This document shows, piece after piece, positions 11,745-22,213 of a stretch of DNA of 64,000 nucleotides. How positions within the stretch are numbered: position 1 is the stretch's first letter; the number at the start of each line of letters is the position of its first letter. The DNA comes from Rhizomys pruinosus. Taxonomy: Eukaryota > Chordata > Mammalia > Rodentia > Spalacidae. The DNA is taken from positions 1,666,351-1,730,350 of the forward strand of contig VZQC01012376.1 in the NCBI GenBank assembly GCA_009823505.1. The letters are read 5' to 3'. Position numbers and translations under genes: made by a program. The notes beneath the pieces are model-generated. The model was not told the DNA's origin and did not search any database. It saw only the letters and a list, made by a program, of their open reading frames with translations.

Positions 11745-11976
11745 TTTTTTTTTTTTTTTTTTGTGAGACAGAGTCTCCCCGTAGCTCCAGCTGGCCTGGA
11801 ACTAGTCTTGTACACCAGGCTGGCCTTGAACTCATAGAGATCTGCCTGCCTCTGCCCCCTAAGTGCTGGGATTAAAGATGGTTCTTAGCCGCCATGTGGG
11901 TGCTGGGAATTGAATCTGGGTCCTCTGCAAGAGCAGTCGGTGCTCTTAACCGCTGAGTCATCTCTCTAGCCCCGGA
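11745..11976 (-). mobile_element. Chimeric B1/B3 SINE, antisense
   Basis: An antisense B1 body (from the poly-T at 11745) runs to 'gtgctgggattaaag' at about 11878, then changes without a gap into the head half of an antisense B3 ('atggttcttagccgccatgtgggtgctggg...tctctagcccc'). Both parents contain TTAAAG at the junction, so the join is most simply a deletion at shared sequence. Confidence 0.8.
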
Positions 11977-12139
11977 AACACTATAAGAAAATTCTGAACA
12001 AAGTCTCTTTGTAAACATTCGCTAACACATTCTTACTGTTCTTAATACAAACACAAAAGTTCTTGGGATAGATGAGAGAGTTCTCTGTAGTCTGATTGCT
12101 GCCTCCCTTTCTCAGACTCTAGAGTCTCCTTCCTTGCCC

Positions 12140-12250
12140 GTTCAGTGATATTTGTGTTTTCTGAGAAGGGTCTTGCTATATTGTCCAGGCTGGCCTCAAA
12201 CTCCAGTCCCTCCTGGAGTCTGGGGCTCATAGAATATGTCCCACCATGCC
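12140..12250 (-). mobile_element. Old B1-like SINE, antisense
   Basis: Diverged: 'gtcttgctatattgtccaggctggcctcaaactcc...cccaccatgcc'. Confidence 0.6.
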
Positions 12251-12784
12251 TCGTGTATGGTCTCTTTAGGCACAGAAGCTTTGCACATAGTACTTGGCTT
12301 GCTTATCTAAATCTTCGGTGTTTATTTCTCAGCCTTCTCTAGTGTTTAACGGTGTGGGTGTGTGCTCAAATTTGATTTCCCAGTGCTAAGAATAGTACCC
12401 AACCTATACCAGGTATTCATTTTATAATGTTGTTCAAAAGATAAATGAAAGGAATAGATTTGACCAAAATAGCAGAAACTGCATTATACTGCCCTACTAT
12501 ATCACTATATTTACACCGGATCTAGGAAACATTCATGTGCTGGAAGGATCTGTTCAGGTGCTGTTTAGAGACAAGCACTGAAGATGTGAGGATAACTGTC
12601 ATATAAAGGGAGAGGCCAGGGAACTGTGACGGCTCCCTGGCTTTTCAATATGAACTGCGCATATGAACTTTTCAATGCATTTTTTTATAGATAGTGGAAA
12701 TATTGGCATGGCCAGAAAGATGAAGGAAAGGGAATTGGGATGCCACGGCTTTTGGCAGCTTGTTACAGTTGCTCATCAGGTCTG

Positions 12785-13150
12785 ATGGGTTGACTAGTTC
12801 TGTGGTTTGGATATGAAATGTTCTCCCCCAAATCACATCACTGAAGGCTTGGTCTGGTTGCCAGGAGTATTCTAAGGTGCAGCTTTGGGGGGGGGGACGA
12901 TTGGATCCCCATGGTTTCTGACTTCATGAATGGATTAGTCTTTTCATGGACTCACAATTTGATGACATTATTGGGAGGTGGGGGAGCTGGGACCTGCTTG
13001 GAGGAAGAAGGTCACTGAGAGGTTCACCTCGTCACCTGCCCCTGCTTCTGTGTGTTTCTCATCTTCCCAGCTGCCAGGAGGTGAGCACTTGGAGTCTTCC
13101 ACCTGCACTCCCCAACGAAATAGTCTGCCAGGACCCCAGAAACCACCATG
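12785..13150 (+). mobile_element. MaLR-like LTR
   Basis: Sense pattern 'ctgtggtttggatatgaaatgttctcccccaaa...attattgggaggtgggggagctgggacctgcttggaggaagaaggtcactg' is typical of MaLR-class LTRs. Related sequence forms the split LTR at 29.4-30.2 kb. The 3' end is lost into the next repeat. Confidence 0.6.
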
Positions 13151-13154
13151 GCGA

Positions 13155-13720
13155 TTTAAAAACTAACACAAATTGTGTGCCACCAAAATGCATGCCCTTC
13201 TGGAACCTCAGAATGTGCTCTTACTTGGAAATAGGGTCTTTCTAGGTTTAATTAGGTAAGAATGGTTGAGATGAGATGGTACTTGATTAGGGCAGTCCAT
13301 AAATCTAAGGGCTGTCCTAACTATAGAGTGGAACATACACAGAAAGAAGAGGGGTGTAGGCAGAGGAGAACACATGCATACAGAATGAAGAGCATTGTGC
13401 CTGGAGGAGTAGGAGTCCACACAGAGGGAGGAGGAGTGTACCGGGGGAAGAGGAGCACACGCAGAGAAGGCTATTTGAAAACAAAGCCAGAGGCTGCAGA
13501 GCTGATTCCTGGAGCCAAGGAATGCCAGGGTTTTCAGCAGCCACCGCTGGGACTGTGGCCTGGAACACATTATCCCCCAGAGCCTTCAGAACAGAGCCAG
13601 GGCTGCTGACACTTGAGTTTAGACTTCTGGCTTCATGAACTGTGAAAGAATACATTTCTGGTGTTCTCAGCCACCTGCTCTGTGGTCATTTGTTACGGCA
13701 GCAACCGAAAGCAAACATCG
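13155..13720 (+). mobile_element. Ancient MLT/MaLR-type LTR
   Basis: Pattern 'ttacttggaaatagggtctttctaggtttaattaggtaag...tacttgattagggcagtccataaatctaa...ccagagccttcagaacagagccagggctgctgacacttgagttt...ttgttacggcagcaaccgaaa' is a mammal-wide LTR consensus I recall, probably MLT-like. Frames of 112-120 codons here are accidental. Confidence 0.6.
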
Positions 13721-13724
13721 GACT

Positions 13725-14455
13725 GAAAAACCAAGGCTGAAAATCTGTGGGGTCAGCCTCCTCATACGGAGGCTGCGGGAGCCTGAGCTCTTGCTGACTT
13801 CCTTGGGAGAGGTAGAAAATGAGAAGGAACTGAGAGTAGAGAATCATTCGTCCATTTCTGCCGTGATGCAGCTGTCTCCTACATGCCAATCCGTGCTGTA
13901 AAAGAATCTTCCAGGAAGATGGGTGTCCTGGGGTATGTGGGTCTGCGTTAGGAGAGGGTCAGCCAGTCCTTGGACATCTCCTGGGGAACACGTGAGGCTA
14001 GCTGGGCTTAAGACCAAAGAGGAGTTTGCCTCTGCAAATGCCAGTAATGTGACACAGGTGAGGGCATTAGGAGAAGATTAGAGCCTGGTGGAGGCAGAGC
14101 CCCTCCACGTTGGGGGGCTGGGGAACCACTGACTGCTGACCCAATACCATCGCAAAGCGCTCTCGGCTGTTCAGATAGATCTCAAGGTCAGGCAAAGTTC
14201 AGAGAGGCACAGTCAGGAGGCCAGTTCAGGCAGCCGGGAAGCTGGCAGGGGATGGCAGGCAAGCGGTGAGTGATAAGTCAGGGGTCATGTGGAAGCACCT
14301 TGTTGTTCTAAGAACTGAGCCTATTCTGGGCGGGAGCCTGGTAGCTGGAGAAATATGTCCCTGGTTGTGGTGGCCTGGAGGGGAGGGTGGCTTGGAGGAG
14401 GCAGGACCTCAGGGGACCTGTGTTTTCATTCCATCATTATTTGTGCATTTTTAAA
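13725..14455. other. No gene or recognised repeat
   Basis: GC-richer single-copy sequence with no defensible exon. Confidence 0.45.
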
Positions 14456-14461
14456 ATATAA

Positions 14462-14575
14462 ACATTTGATTTCTTTGAACCAGGGTCTGATTACATAACC
14501 AAGGCTGCCCTTGAATATACCATCCTTGTTCCTCAGCCTCCTGAGTGCTGGGATACTACATCACACCTAGCTCCA
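14462..14575 (-). mobile_element. Old B1-like SINE, antisense
   Basis: 'aaccagggtctgattacataaccaaggctgcccttgaa...cctgagtgctgggatactacatcacacctagct': very diverged 7SL-type SINE. Confidence 0.6.
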
Positions 14576-14942
14576 ATTTTGTGCATTTTGAAAAGAAAGC
14601 TGTTTGTATGTTATAATCACATACATTAAGGTACAGACCCTTTTCTTTTTTCTTAGCTTAGGATCTACAAACCTGGTAGACTGTTAATGAATTGATATTA
14701 ATAGCATTAGCCATCAGAGAACTCAGAAATAGTCATTTTCCACATGCCTAGGAAGGAGAATACTAAGCGTGTTATTAAAGGAGTTTGTGGCACCTCCCTC
14801 TTTCTCTTTGACAATAATAGTCACGTTAACACCTTCCCAAGCTGGGCACATCCCACCACACAGTTCCTTCAACATAAGTCCACTTCTGTTCTTTGAAAAA
14901 GAAAAACAATGAAATGATACTTTAATAAACAGGTTTACATTT
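14576..14942. other. No gene or recognised repeat
   Basis: AT-rich single-copy sequence between two SINEs. Confidence 0.45.
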
Positions 14943-15135
14943 TAAAATATTTTATTTTATGTGTCTGAGTGAATATTGCCTGCATGTAGGTGAGTGCACC
15001 TGTGTCTTGCAATGCCTGTGGATGTCAGAAGAGGGCGTTGGATTCCCTGGAACCAGAGTTACAGATGGTTGCTAGCCTCCATGTGGGTGCTGGGAATCAA
15101 ACCCAGGTCCTCTGCAAGAGCCATCTCTCCAACAG
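14943..15135 (-). mobile_element. B3-type SINE, antisense, head-truncated
   Basis: Clear antisense B3 body ('gcctgcatgtaggtgagtgcacctgtgtcttgcaatgcc') with a deletion in the head between 'ctgcaagag' and 'ccatctctcc'. Confidence 0.87.
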
Positions 15136-15275
15136 GTAATGTTTTTGTCCGGACTTAGATCACATGTGGGGCAGCAATGGCAGAGGATATATGGTGAGTC
15201 CAATTAGGGAAAAATCTTTGCAGATTAGAATTACTTAAACCTTCTATTTGTTCTTTATAATAGACGTCATCTGTT

Positions 15276-15392
15276 TGTTGCTTGTTTTTAGTTAGGATCT
15301 CACTATGTACCAACCTGGCCTCGAACTCATAGCAGTCCCCTGCTTCAGCCTTCTACATGCTGAGATTACACATACACACCACACAGCTGGAT
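15276..15392 (-). mobile_element. Old B1-like SINE, antisense
   Basis: 'ttaggatctcactatgtaccaacctggcctcgaactcatagcagtcc...gctgagattaca'. Confidence 0.65.
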
Positions 15393-15404
15393 AGAAAGTA
15401 TTCC

Positions 15405-15710
15405 TTAAGTATCTATTTGGGCCAGCAATTCGTCTAAGCTTGTATGGAGCAGGGGATAGAATAAGTGAAGTCCAAGTTCCTGCCTTAAGGGACTAGACAC
15501 TAAACCTATACCAAATCTACTTGATGTAAGTGCTAGAAAGAGTTACAGGATAAGAGAGAGTCAGGACAGATGTGATTTTAGGTTTGGTGTTCAGGAAGTC
15601 CTCGTCAGGACAGATGTGATTTTAGGTTTGGTGTTCAGGAAGTCCTCAGAGACGAGAGGTCTGAGCAAGCCAAGACAGAGTGGAACGAACCTAATAGACC
15701 AAGTATGTGT
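15405..15710 (+). mobile_element. Ancient mammal-wide repeat with internal duplication
   Basis: Order of motifs ('ttaagtatctatttgggccagcaatt...gagcaggggatagaataagtgaagtccaagttcctgcc...gtgctagaaagagttacagg...caggaagtcctc...gacgagaggtctgagcaagcc') resembles a mammal-wide interspersed repeat. A perfect 44-bp tandem duplication lies inside it at 15560-15603 and 15604-15647. Confidence 0.5.
15560..15647. repeat. Perfect 44-bp direct tandem duplication
   Basis: Copies at 15560-15603 and 15604-15647 are identical in all 44 positions. The surrounding ancient repeat is strongly diverged, so the duplication is recent. Confidence 0.97.
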
Positions 15711-16317
15711 ATTTGGGGGGGAGGCCCAGCTTGTAGGGAGGGCCCTACACTGTCAGAGCCACAAACGACTGGCTTCTTAGAGGGCTCTGCTGGCTGTGGA
15801 GATCCTCCTAGATACTGAGCCTGGGACTCTCCATCGCCAACTGTCTTTGAATTCGGGGTGACGGGAACAGTACTGCAGCTGCTCAGCAGGGCTGCTGGGG
15901 TCTTTTGGGTACATAACAGAGCTAACCTGGTGCTTTGACATACTCCACCTGCAGGAAGGAGTAGCCGTAGCTGTCCTCACCCCTTGACAGATGATGCCTG
16001 ACAGGCAGGAAGGGATTTTAAGCAATAAAAATGGTGGACTTCCTGCTTGCTTTCCATCCCAGAGAAAGGCCTAGGGCTTCTCCTGTAGCCTGCAGAGCCC
16101 CCTTTCTGGCTGACCAGTCCAGACCCCGGTGTATCTCAGCTTGGAGTTAATTTATCAGCTCTCTCTTCCTTAAATTCATAATCCAAAATTAGGGGAGGGG
16201 CTCTTGCTGTACACCAAAACCACTTCGACACCCAAATCTTCCTGGGGGCTTTGGGTATTTGGCTATTTTAATTTCTGAATCCCTTCTCCACGTATTGAGA
16301 ACTTTTCTCTCCATATT
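15711..16317. other. No gene or recognised repeat
   Basis: Single-copy sequence. The antisense 82-codon frame at 15777-16025 has no recognisable family. Confidence 0.45.
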
Positions 16318-16485
16318 TCTTTATTTTATTTTATTTTATTTTATTTTATTTTATTTTATTTTATTTTATTTTTTGAGACAGGGTCTCAGTATATAGTCCT
16401 GGCTGGCCTTAAACTCATGGAGCTCCTCTTGCCTCTGTCTCCAGAGGGCTGGGATTAAAGACAGGAGCCAACACATCTGGCCTTA
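16318..16485 (-). mobile_element. B1 SINE, antisense, with (TTTTA)n tail
   Basis: The tail has become a (TTTTA)n tract at about 16318-16372. The body continues to 'caggagccaacacatctggcc'. Confidence 0.88.
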
Positions 16486-16489
16486 TTGT

Positions 16490-17430
16490 TTTGTTAATGA
16501 AGGTTCATGCCTGTTGCTTTCTGCTGTGTCCAAGATTTTTTTTTTCTGCTTTCTGTTCTTTAATCGTCAGAGAAAATGAACTCAGTCAAGACCCATAGCT
16601 GGTAATACTGTAGTTCATTTTCAGAATGGCACTGTCTCCTTGGCCCTCTGGAAAGCCCCATTGGGCTCACAAAACCTTCAGCAATGGAAATTTCCAGACT
16701 GTCTACATGGCTCTGATGATCATTAGAAATGATGTGAGCCAGTGGAACAGCTCCAATTTCTGTCTTTATGTAGGATGTCCCCAATCAAGGAGAGCAGCCC
16801 AGTGCCCACAGGCCTGGCCAAACATCTTATCACTGGGCACTTCCAGTCTCCATTCTTCCTAATTCAAGTCCAATTGATTGATTCATATTGTATTCCAACT
16901 TTAAAAAGTTTCCCTCCACATATCCTATATTTAAAGGGAAATAACGTTATTCTACATAAATCAGGATTCAGTATATATAAAGACTTTAAGTTACTCTTTA
17001 CACATTTTTGTCTTGTTCCAATCCTATAAAGACTGGCACTCAGCGGCACAAGCCATCCTGGGAAGCCGTTATCCATAGGCACACCCCACAGATGAGCACA
17101 AACACCCACTATGCAAAAACTGAACACTGTGAAGTGCAGCTGAGCCCACTTTACTGACTGTTGGTCTCATTAGCATTCGTCTGGGGGTTTTCATTGGTTT
17201 ACTCTGGAGGCTCAAACATTCCAAGCGAAGACATTCTTTTCATCAGACACAGCAAATATTTAGGGTCATTGCCATCAAGCTTGGCTAATGCAGGCCCTAT
17301 AACCCACAGATCACCAACTGCTATCTTTGGAATGGGACCCCTTCAAAATTCAGGGTTTAAGCTTAATGGCCAATGTGTTGATCGATGTCACCTTTGAGAG
17401 GTCCTCCCCTTATGAATGAGACTAAGGCCT
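16490..17430. other. Unassigned single-copy block
   Basis: About 940 bp with no repeat I recognise. Frames up to 95 codons overlap each other on both strands. It could include a decayed LTR, but I see no paired ends. Confidence 0.4.
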
Positions 17431-17435
17431 GCTCT

Positions 17436-17828
17436 CGTTCTCTTTCACTTGCTGTGGTAAAAACACTGACTGAAACCAACTTGAGGAAGAAGGGATTCAC
17501 TTCACCTTATAGCTTATAGTTCATCCTTGAGGGAAGCCAGAATAGGAGCTCAGGGCAGGAACCTGGAGGCAGGTGCTGAAGTACAGAGCACAGAGAACAC
17601 CGCTTACTGGCTTGCCCCTCTGTCCTGTGTCCAGCCTGCTTTTTCATACAACCCAGGACCAACTGCCCGGGGTGGCACTACCCGCAGTAGGTTGGGCCCT
17701 CTCACATCACTCAACAATCAAGAAAGTCCCCCATAGACGTGGCCACAGGCCACTCTAATGGAGAAAATTCCTCGATCGAGGCTCCCTCTACCAAGGTGTA
17801 TCAAGTTGACTACTGAAGCTACCCAGCA
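17436..17828 (-). mobile_element. Medium-reiteration rodent repeat (same family as 48,613-49,020), antisense
   Basis: Matches the nested element at 48.6-49.0 kb along its length: 'ctgtggtaaaaacactgactgaaaccaacttgagg', 'gggcaggaacctggaggcagg', 'ggtgtatcaagttgacta', ending 'acccagcaca'. Non-coding and shorter than 410 bp, so non-autonomous. Confidence 0.75.
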
Positions 17829-17829
17829 C

Positions 17830-18550
17830 AAGGGATTTATAAGAAAGGCTTTGCCTAGCGTTGGCTGTCTTGGCCTTTTCATCCACAAGGCACTGTCTTG
17901 AGAGGAGACAGCAGATATCATCAAATAATGAATAAATCATCACCCTGAACTTGGACTTTCCGGTCTCTAGAACTGTGAGAAAATACAATCTGCTACTTCT
18001 CCTTGTAAATTCCTGGGGTATTCTGTTGCAGCAGCAGCAGCAACTGACCAGACACCAACCAAACTAATGGAGATAAAAGCTCCCTAATAATTGGCCAAAT
18101 TAGAGGATCTGCACACAGTCTAAACCTGGAACTCTAGCTTCAGCCAGGTATTTTAACTGGTCAGTAACCTGACACCTTATTAACAACACACTCCCCTCCT
18201 GGCACTAGCCAATTGCTAGAGAGAGTAAACCACTGGCCACAATTGCAAAGGAAGCAGTCCGGAGCCCACATCCTCAACCACCTCCTCTAGCCTGAATTCA
18301 CCTGTTCTAATCACCTCATGGTCAGTTCACAGCGAATTTGGAGCAAGCGCTCTGCCCCAGAGCCTGCCTAAAGCATTCAAATCAGCCCATCCAATGCCTG
18401 CTTAGCTTGCCTGACCTCTTCTTATCAGCTTAGGATGGCTTTTGCCCACTTCTCCTGCCACGTTTCCCTTGTGGCTCTCCGTGGTGTGAAATGCCTCCTC
18501 TTTGGGGGACCTGTATAACTAAAGGGCCACAAAACTTATATTTTAAAACA
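17830..18550. other. No gene seen, possible old LTR
   Basis: A CAG tract (about 18032-18045) and a promoter-like CCTGTATAACTAAAGG at about 18509 occur in otherwise unassigned sequence. The part 18120-18530 has an LTR-like feel, but I could not find matching ends. Confidence 0.35.
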
Positions 18551-18555
18551 CCCTG

Positions 18556-18960
18556 AGGGCTGAGGACATGGCTCAGAGGGTCAAGTCCTTGCCTTACAAG
18601 CATAACCTGAGCTCAATCTCCACAGCTCCCGTTTAAAAAATTAGCTAGGTATGGTGGTACATGCTTATAATTCCAGTGTTAGATTCCTGGCCAGCCAGTC
18701 TTGTCTACCTGGTGAGTCCCTGTCTCAAAACAAAACAAAAAACCAAGATGGACAGTGACTGAAGAATGACACCTGAGGCTGTTCTCTGGCCTCCATATGC
18801 ATGACATACATGTGTTCATGCATATGTACACAAGAACATTCACACACATAAACCATAAAATATCTGCATGTGCATGACATATATAAAACATAAAATAAAA
18901 ATACATGCATATGTATGACATACATATGGACATGCACACACACACACACACACACACACA
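18556..18960 (+). mobile_element. B4/RSINE1-type composite SINE with (CA)n
   Basis: A tRNA/ID-like head ('ctgaggacatggctcagagggtcaag...acctgagctcaatctccac') is followed by a B1-like part ('ggtatggtggtacatgcttataattcc...ccctgtctcaaaac') and a (CA)n tract at 18939-18960. Confidence 0.8.
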
Positions 18961-18961
18961 A

Positions 18962-19784
18962 ATAAAAACATCTGAGCCATAAATTCTTGGCCACACTGTA
19001 CAGGAGCCATGATCCCTTCCAGACCCAGCAGACAAGCTTCATTAGCCATCATTCCCAAGAGGCAATTGTATGAGCTCTCCGATCTTGTTCCTACTAGAGA
19101 CCACTGGCCCCTTGAAGGGAGAGGACTGTCAGAATTAGGGTTTAGTCTTCAAATAAGCATGAACTACTTGTCTACTACTTAAGAAAATATAGAGACCGAT
19201 CATTTTCTACTTGTCTACCAATTAAGAACAGATGGAGTCTGTCCAGGTACTGCTTGTACTTTAAAAGGTAAGGACTACACATCCCTTCATGCATTCCATT
19301 GAGATGCTTGACAGAAGTATAAAGAAATCAGTGCTAACGGGCAGAAAGCAGACTTTCATGAGGGCAGTCAAGGCATACCTGAGCTTGAAGCTATTTTCTT
19401 TGCCATTATTAAGAGATGAAAGTCGTGTGCAAATCAAGCACTTTTCTCCCTGAATTTTGCCTGAGGGATAAAACGGTTCAGTATCTAGTGAAGGTGATCA
19501 AGTTGAATGATGCATGCATAGGAAAGGAGATGGCTACTACGTGTCCACACTACCGCCCAGCATTGGTGATGGGGTACCAGAACCGATGCCATGAAAGATG
19601 TGGGCCCCTATGGGATGGTGTTAAGTGCAATCAGTTATGACCCTGGTCAGACAATTCCTGCCCTTGAGGTTGGCCAACTGTGCTCACTGAAAGCAATTCA
19701 GGGTTTTTTAAAGATAATTCTAACACCCCAGTTTATCTCCAGCTATCTTGTCATGGAACATGAAAAATTTCAAAATTAAGTTAA
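18962..19784. other. No gene or recognised repeat
   Basis: Single-copy sequence. The 74-codon frame at 19416-19640 resembles no protein I know. Confidence 0.45.
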
Positions 19785-20041
19785 CTTGGGATTGAGGATA
19801 AGGCTTAGATGGTAGACTGCTCACCTGCTATGCATGAAGCCCTCACCTAGTATGCATGAAACCCTCACCCAGTATGCATGAAGCCCTCACCTAGTATGCA
19901 TGAAGCCCTCACCCAGTATGCATGAAGCCCTCACCTAGTATGCATGAAGCCCTCACCTAGTATGCATGAAGCCCTCACCCAGTATGCATGAAGCCCTCAC
20001 CCAGTATGCATGAAGCTCTCACCCAGTATGCATGAAGCATC
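19785..20041 (+). repeat. ID-like SINE head expanded into 10 x 22-bp array
   Basis: The left part ('gggattgaggataaggcttagatggtagac') reads as a diverged tRNA-Ala/ID head. From 19822 its core is repeated ten times with a strict 22-bp period, consensus CACCYAGTATGCATGAAGCCCT. The unit aligns with the ID core (CCTAGCAAGCGCAAGGCCCT). Adjacent units differ by one or two bases, mostly C/T at position 5. There is no spacer variation, so this is not a CRISPR array. Confidence 0.93.
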
Positions 20042-20072
20042 TGGGAAGGTGATGCAGGTGGGGGAAAGTTTG

Positions 20073-20225
20073 CAGAGGCTGAAGAGATGGGTCAGTTGTT
20101 AAGGGCACTGGCTGCTCTTGCAGAGGACCTGGGTTTGGATCTCAGCACCTGCATGGTGGCTAACAGCGGTTGGCACTTACATACACACAGGCAAAACACC
20201 CATCCACATAAAATAAAAATCACTA
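20073..20225 (+). mobile_element. B3-type SINE with internal deletion
   Basis: Head and tail are present, but the 'taactccagttcc...' middle is missing between 'gctaacagcggt' and 'tggcacttacatac'. Confidence 0.85.
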
Positions 20226-20275
20226 AATAAAAGACAAAAGAAAACAATAAAAATAAATAAGTTTTAAAAATGGAG

Positions 20276-20490
20276 CTGGAGAGATGGCTCAGCACTTAAG
20301 AGCACTGTCTGCCTACAGAGGACTCAGGTTCAGTACCCTGCACCCACATGGCAACTAACAACCATCCATAACTCTAGTTCCTGGGGATCTGGCACCACCT
20401 TCTGTCCTATGTGGGCTCTGTACAATATGGCTGCACTCACATACACACAGCCAATACAGTCATACACATTAAAAAATTAAAAATAATAAA
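20276..20490 (+). mobile_element. B3-type SINE
   Basis: Complete sense B3 directly after the tail of the previous one. The pair sits in a cluster of three same-strand B3 elements. Confidence 0.88.
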
Positions 20491-20504
20491 ATATTTTAAC
20501 CAAC

Positions 20505-20735
20505 AACACTTGCTGCTCTTTCAGGGGACCCAGGTTCACCTTCCAGCACCCGTGTGACAGGTGACAGCTGTGTGTGACTCCAGACCCAGGTTCACCTGCG
20601 TGACAGGTGACAACTGTGTGTAACTCCAGACCCAGGGGATTTTTTGCCCTCTTCTGATCTTCACAGGCATTGCATACACATGGTGCACTTACACAGAGAT
20701 AAAATACTCATATACATTAAATACAAACAATTAGA
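20505..20735 (+). mobile_element. B3-type SINE, 5'-truncated, with internal duplication
   Basis: Starts within the A-box half ('cttgctgctctttcaggggaccc'). The segment 'gacccaggttcacc...gtgtgacaggtgaca..tgtgtgtnactcca' occurs twice (about 20527-20583 and 20584-20630), duplicating the B-box region. Confidence 0.82.
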
Positions 20736-20749
20736 TTAATTTTTTAAAG

Positions 20750-20822
20750 TTCAAGGTCATTGTTCACTACATAATGAGTTCCAGGCAAGCTTGGGCTATA
20801 TGAGACTTTATTTCAAAAACGT
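20750..20822 (+). mobile_element. B1 3'-half fragment
   Basis: 'gttcaaggtcattgttcactacataatgagttccaggcaagcttgggctatatgagactttatttcaaaa'. Confidence 0.65.
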
Positions 20823-20824
20823 AA

Positions 20825-21205
20825 TTAGTATGGGGATATAAGAATTTCGGTTGTGCTAGACAAGTCAGCACTGGATTATTTCCCTCTCACCCTGGTTATC
20901 ATGGATCCCTCTGTACATAGCTTCACTCTTCACTGTTTAGATTTTCAGGTTCTTGTGGGTGGAGCTTTGTGTTTCTCCTTTAAAGCACAGGAAAGTACTT
21001 GAAACGTCATGAAGTCTTAGGTGAGTATGTAGTATCTTATCTGCTCATAAATAAACTTCTTATCATATCTGAGGTAACTACAGGTTAAAAATCATATTTA
21101 ATGTGGACGGTTAAGGCTTTCTCAGTTCAGTTAAGAAACAGATCAGTTGCCAACGCCATGGGCTTTAGTACAGGATGTTGGCTGGGAAAAAGAGCAACAA
21201 TATGG
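20825..21205. other. No gene or recognised repeat
   Basis: Single-copy sequence immediately left of the SINE that runs into the gap. Confidence 0.45.
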
Positions 21206-21311
21206 GACTGGAGAGATAGCCTAGCGGTTAAGAGCACCGACGCTCTTGCAGACGACCCGGGTTCGATCCCCAGCACCCACATGGCGGCTAAGAACCGTCT
21301 GTAACTCCAAT
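21206..21311 (+). mobile_element. B3-type SINE, cut off by assembly gap
   Basis: A very young-looking B3 head (A box, then GGGTTCGATCCCC B box) whose 3' half disappears into the N run. Confidence 0.9.
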
Positions 21312-22213
21312 NNNNNNNNNNNNNNNNNNNNNNNNNNNNNNNNNNNNNNNNNNNNNNNNNNNNNNNNNNNNNNNNNNNNNNNNNNNNNNNNNNNNNNNNN
21401 NNNNNNNNNNNNNNNNNNNNNNNNNNNNNNNNNNNNNNNNNNNNNNNNNNNNNNNNNNNNNNNNNNNNNNNNNNNNNNNNNNNNNNNNNNNNNNNNNNNN
21501 NNNNNNNNNNNNNNNNNNNNNNNNNNNNNNNNNNNNNNNNNNNNNNNNNNNNNNNNNNNNNNNNNNNNNNNNNNNNNNNNNNNNNNNNNNNNNNNNNNNN
21601 NNNNNNNNNNNNNNNNNNNNNNNNNNNNNNNNNNNNNNNNNNNNNNNNNNNNNNNNNNNNNNNNNNNNNNNNNNNNNNNNNNNNNNNNNNNNNNNNNNNN
21701 NNNNNNNNNNNNNNNNNNNNNNNNNNNNNNNNNNNNNNNNNNNNNNNNNNNNNNNNNNNNNNNNNNNNNNNNNNNNNNNNNNNNNNNNNNNNNNNNNNNN
21801 NNNNNNNNNNNNNNNNNNNNNNNNNNNNNNNNNNNNNNNNNNNNNNNNNNNNNNNNNNNNNNNNNNNNNNNNNNNNNNNNNNNNNNNNNNNNNNNNNNNN
21901 NNNNNNNNNNNNNNNNNNNNNNNNNNNNNNNNNNNNNNNNNNNNNNNNNNNNNNNNNNNNNNNNNNNNNNNNNNNNNNNNNNNNNNNNNNNNNNNNNNNN
22001 NNNNNNNNNNNNNNNNNNNNNNNNNNNNNNNNNNNNNNNNNNNNNNNNNNNNNNNNNNNNNNNNNNNNNNNNNNNNNNNNNNNNNNNNNNNNNNNNNNNN
22101 NNNNNNNNNNNNNNNNNNNNNNNNNNNNNNNNNNNNNNNNNNNNNNNNNNNNNNNNNNNNNNNNNNNNNNNNNNNNNNNNNNNNNNNNNNNNNNNNNNNN
22201 NNNNNNNNNNNNN
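21312..22213. other. Assembly gap (902 N)
   Basis: Continuous N. Any open frame crossing it is meaningless. It is flanked on the left by a truncated B3 and on the right by antisense L1. Confidence 1.

Noticed and set aside
13208..13655. Frames of 112-120 codons on both strands
   Set aside because: They lie in an ancient MLT-type LTR, overlap on both strands and show no protein similarity.
19822..20041. CRISPR-like regular repeat
   Set aside because: Units are contiguous with no spacers, the genome is a rodent's, and the unit aligns with an ID SINE core. It is a tandem repeat.
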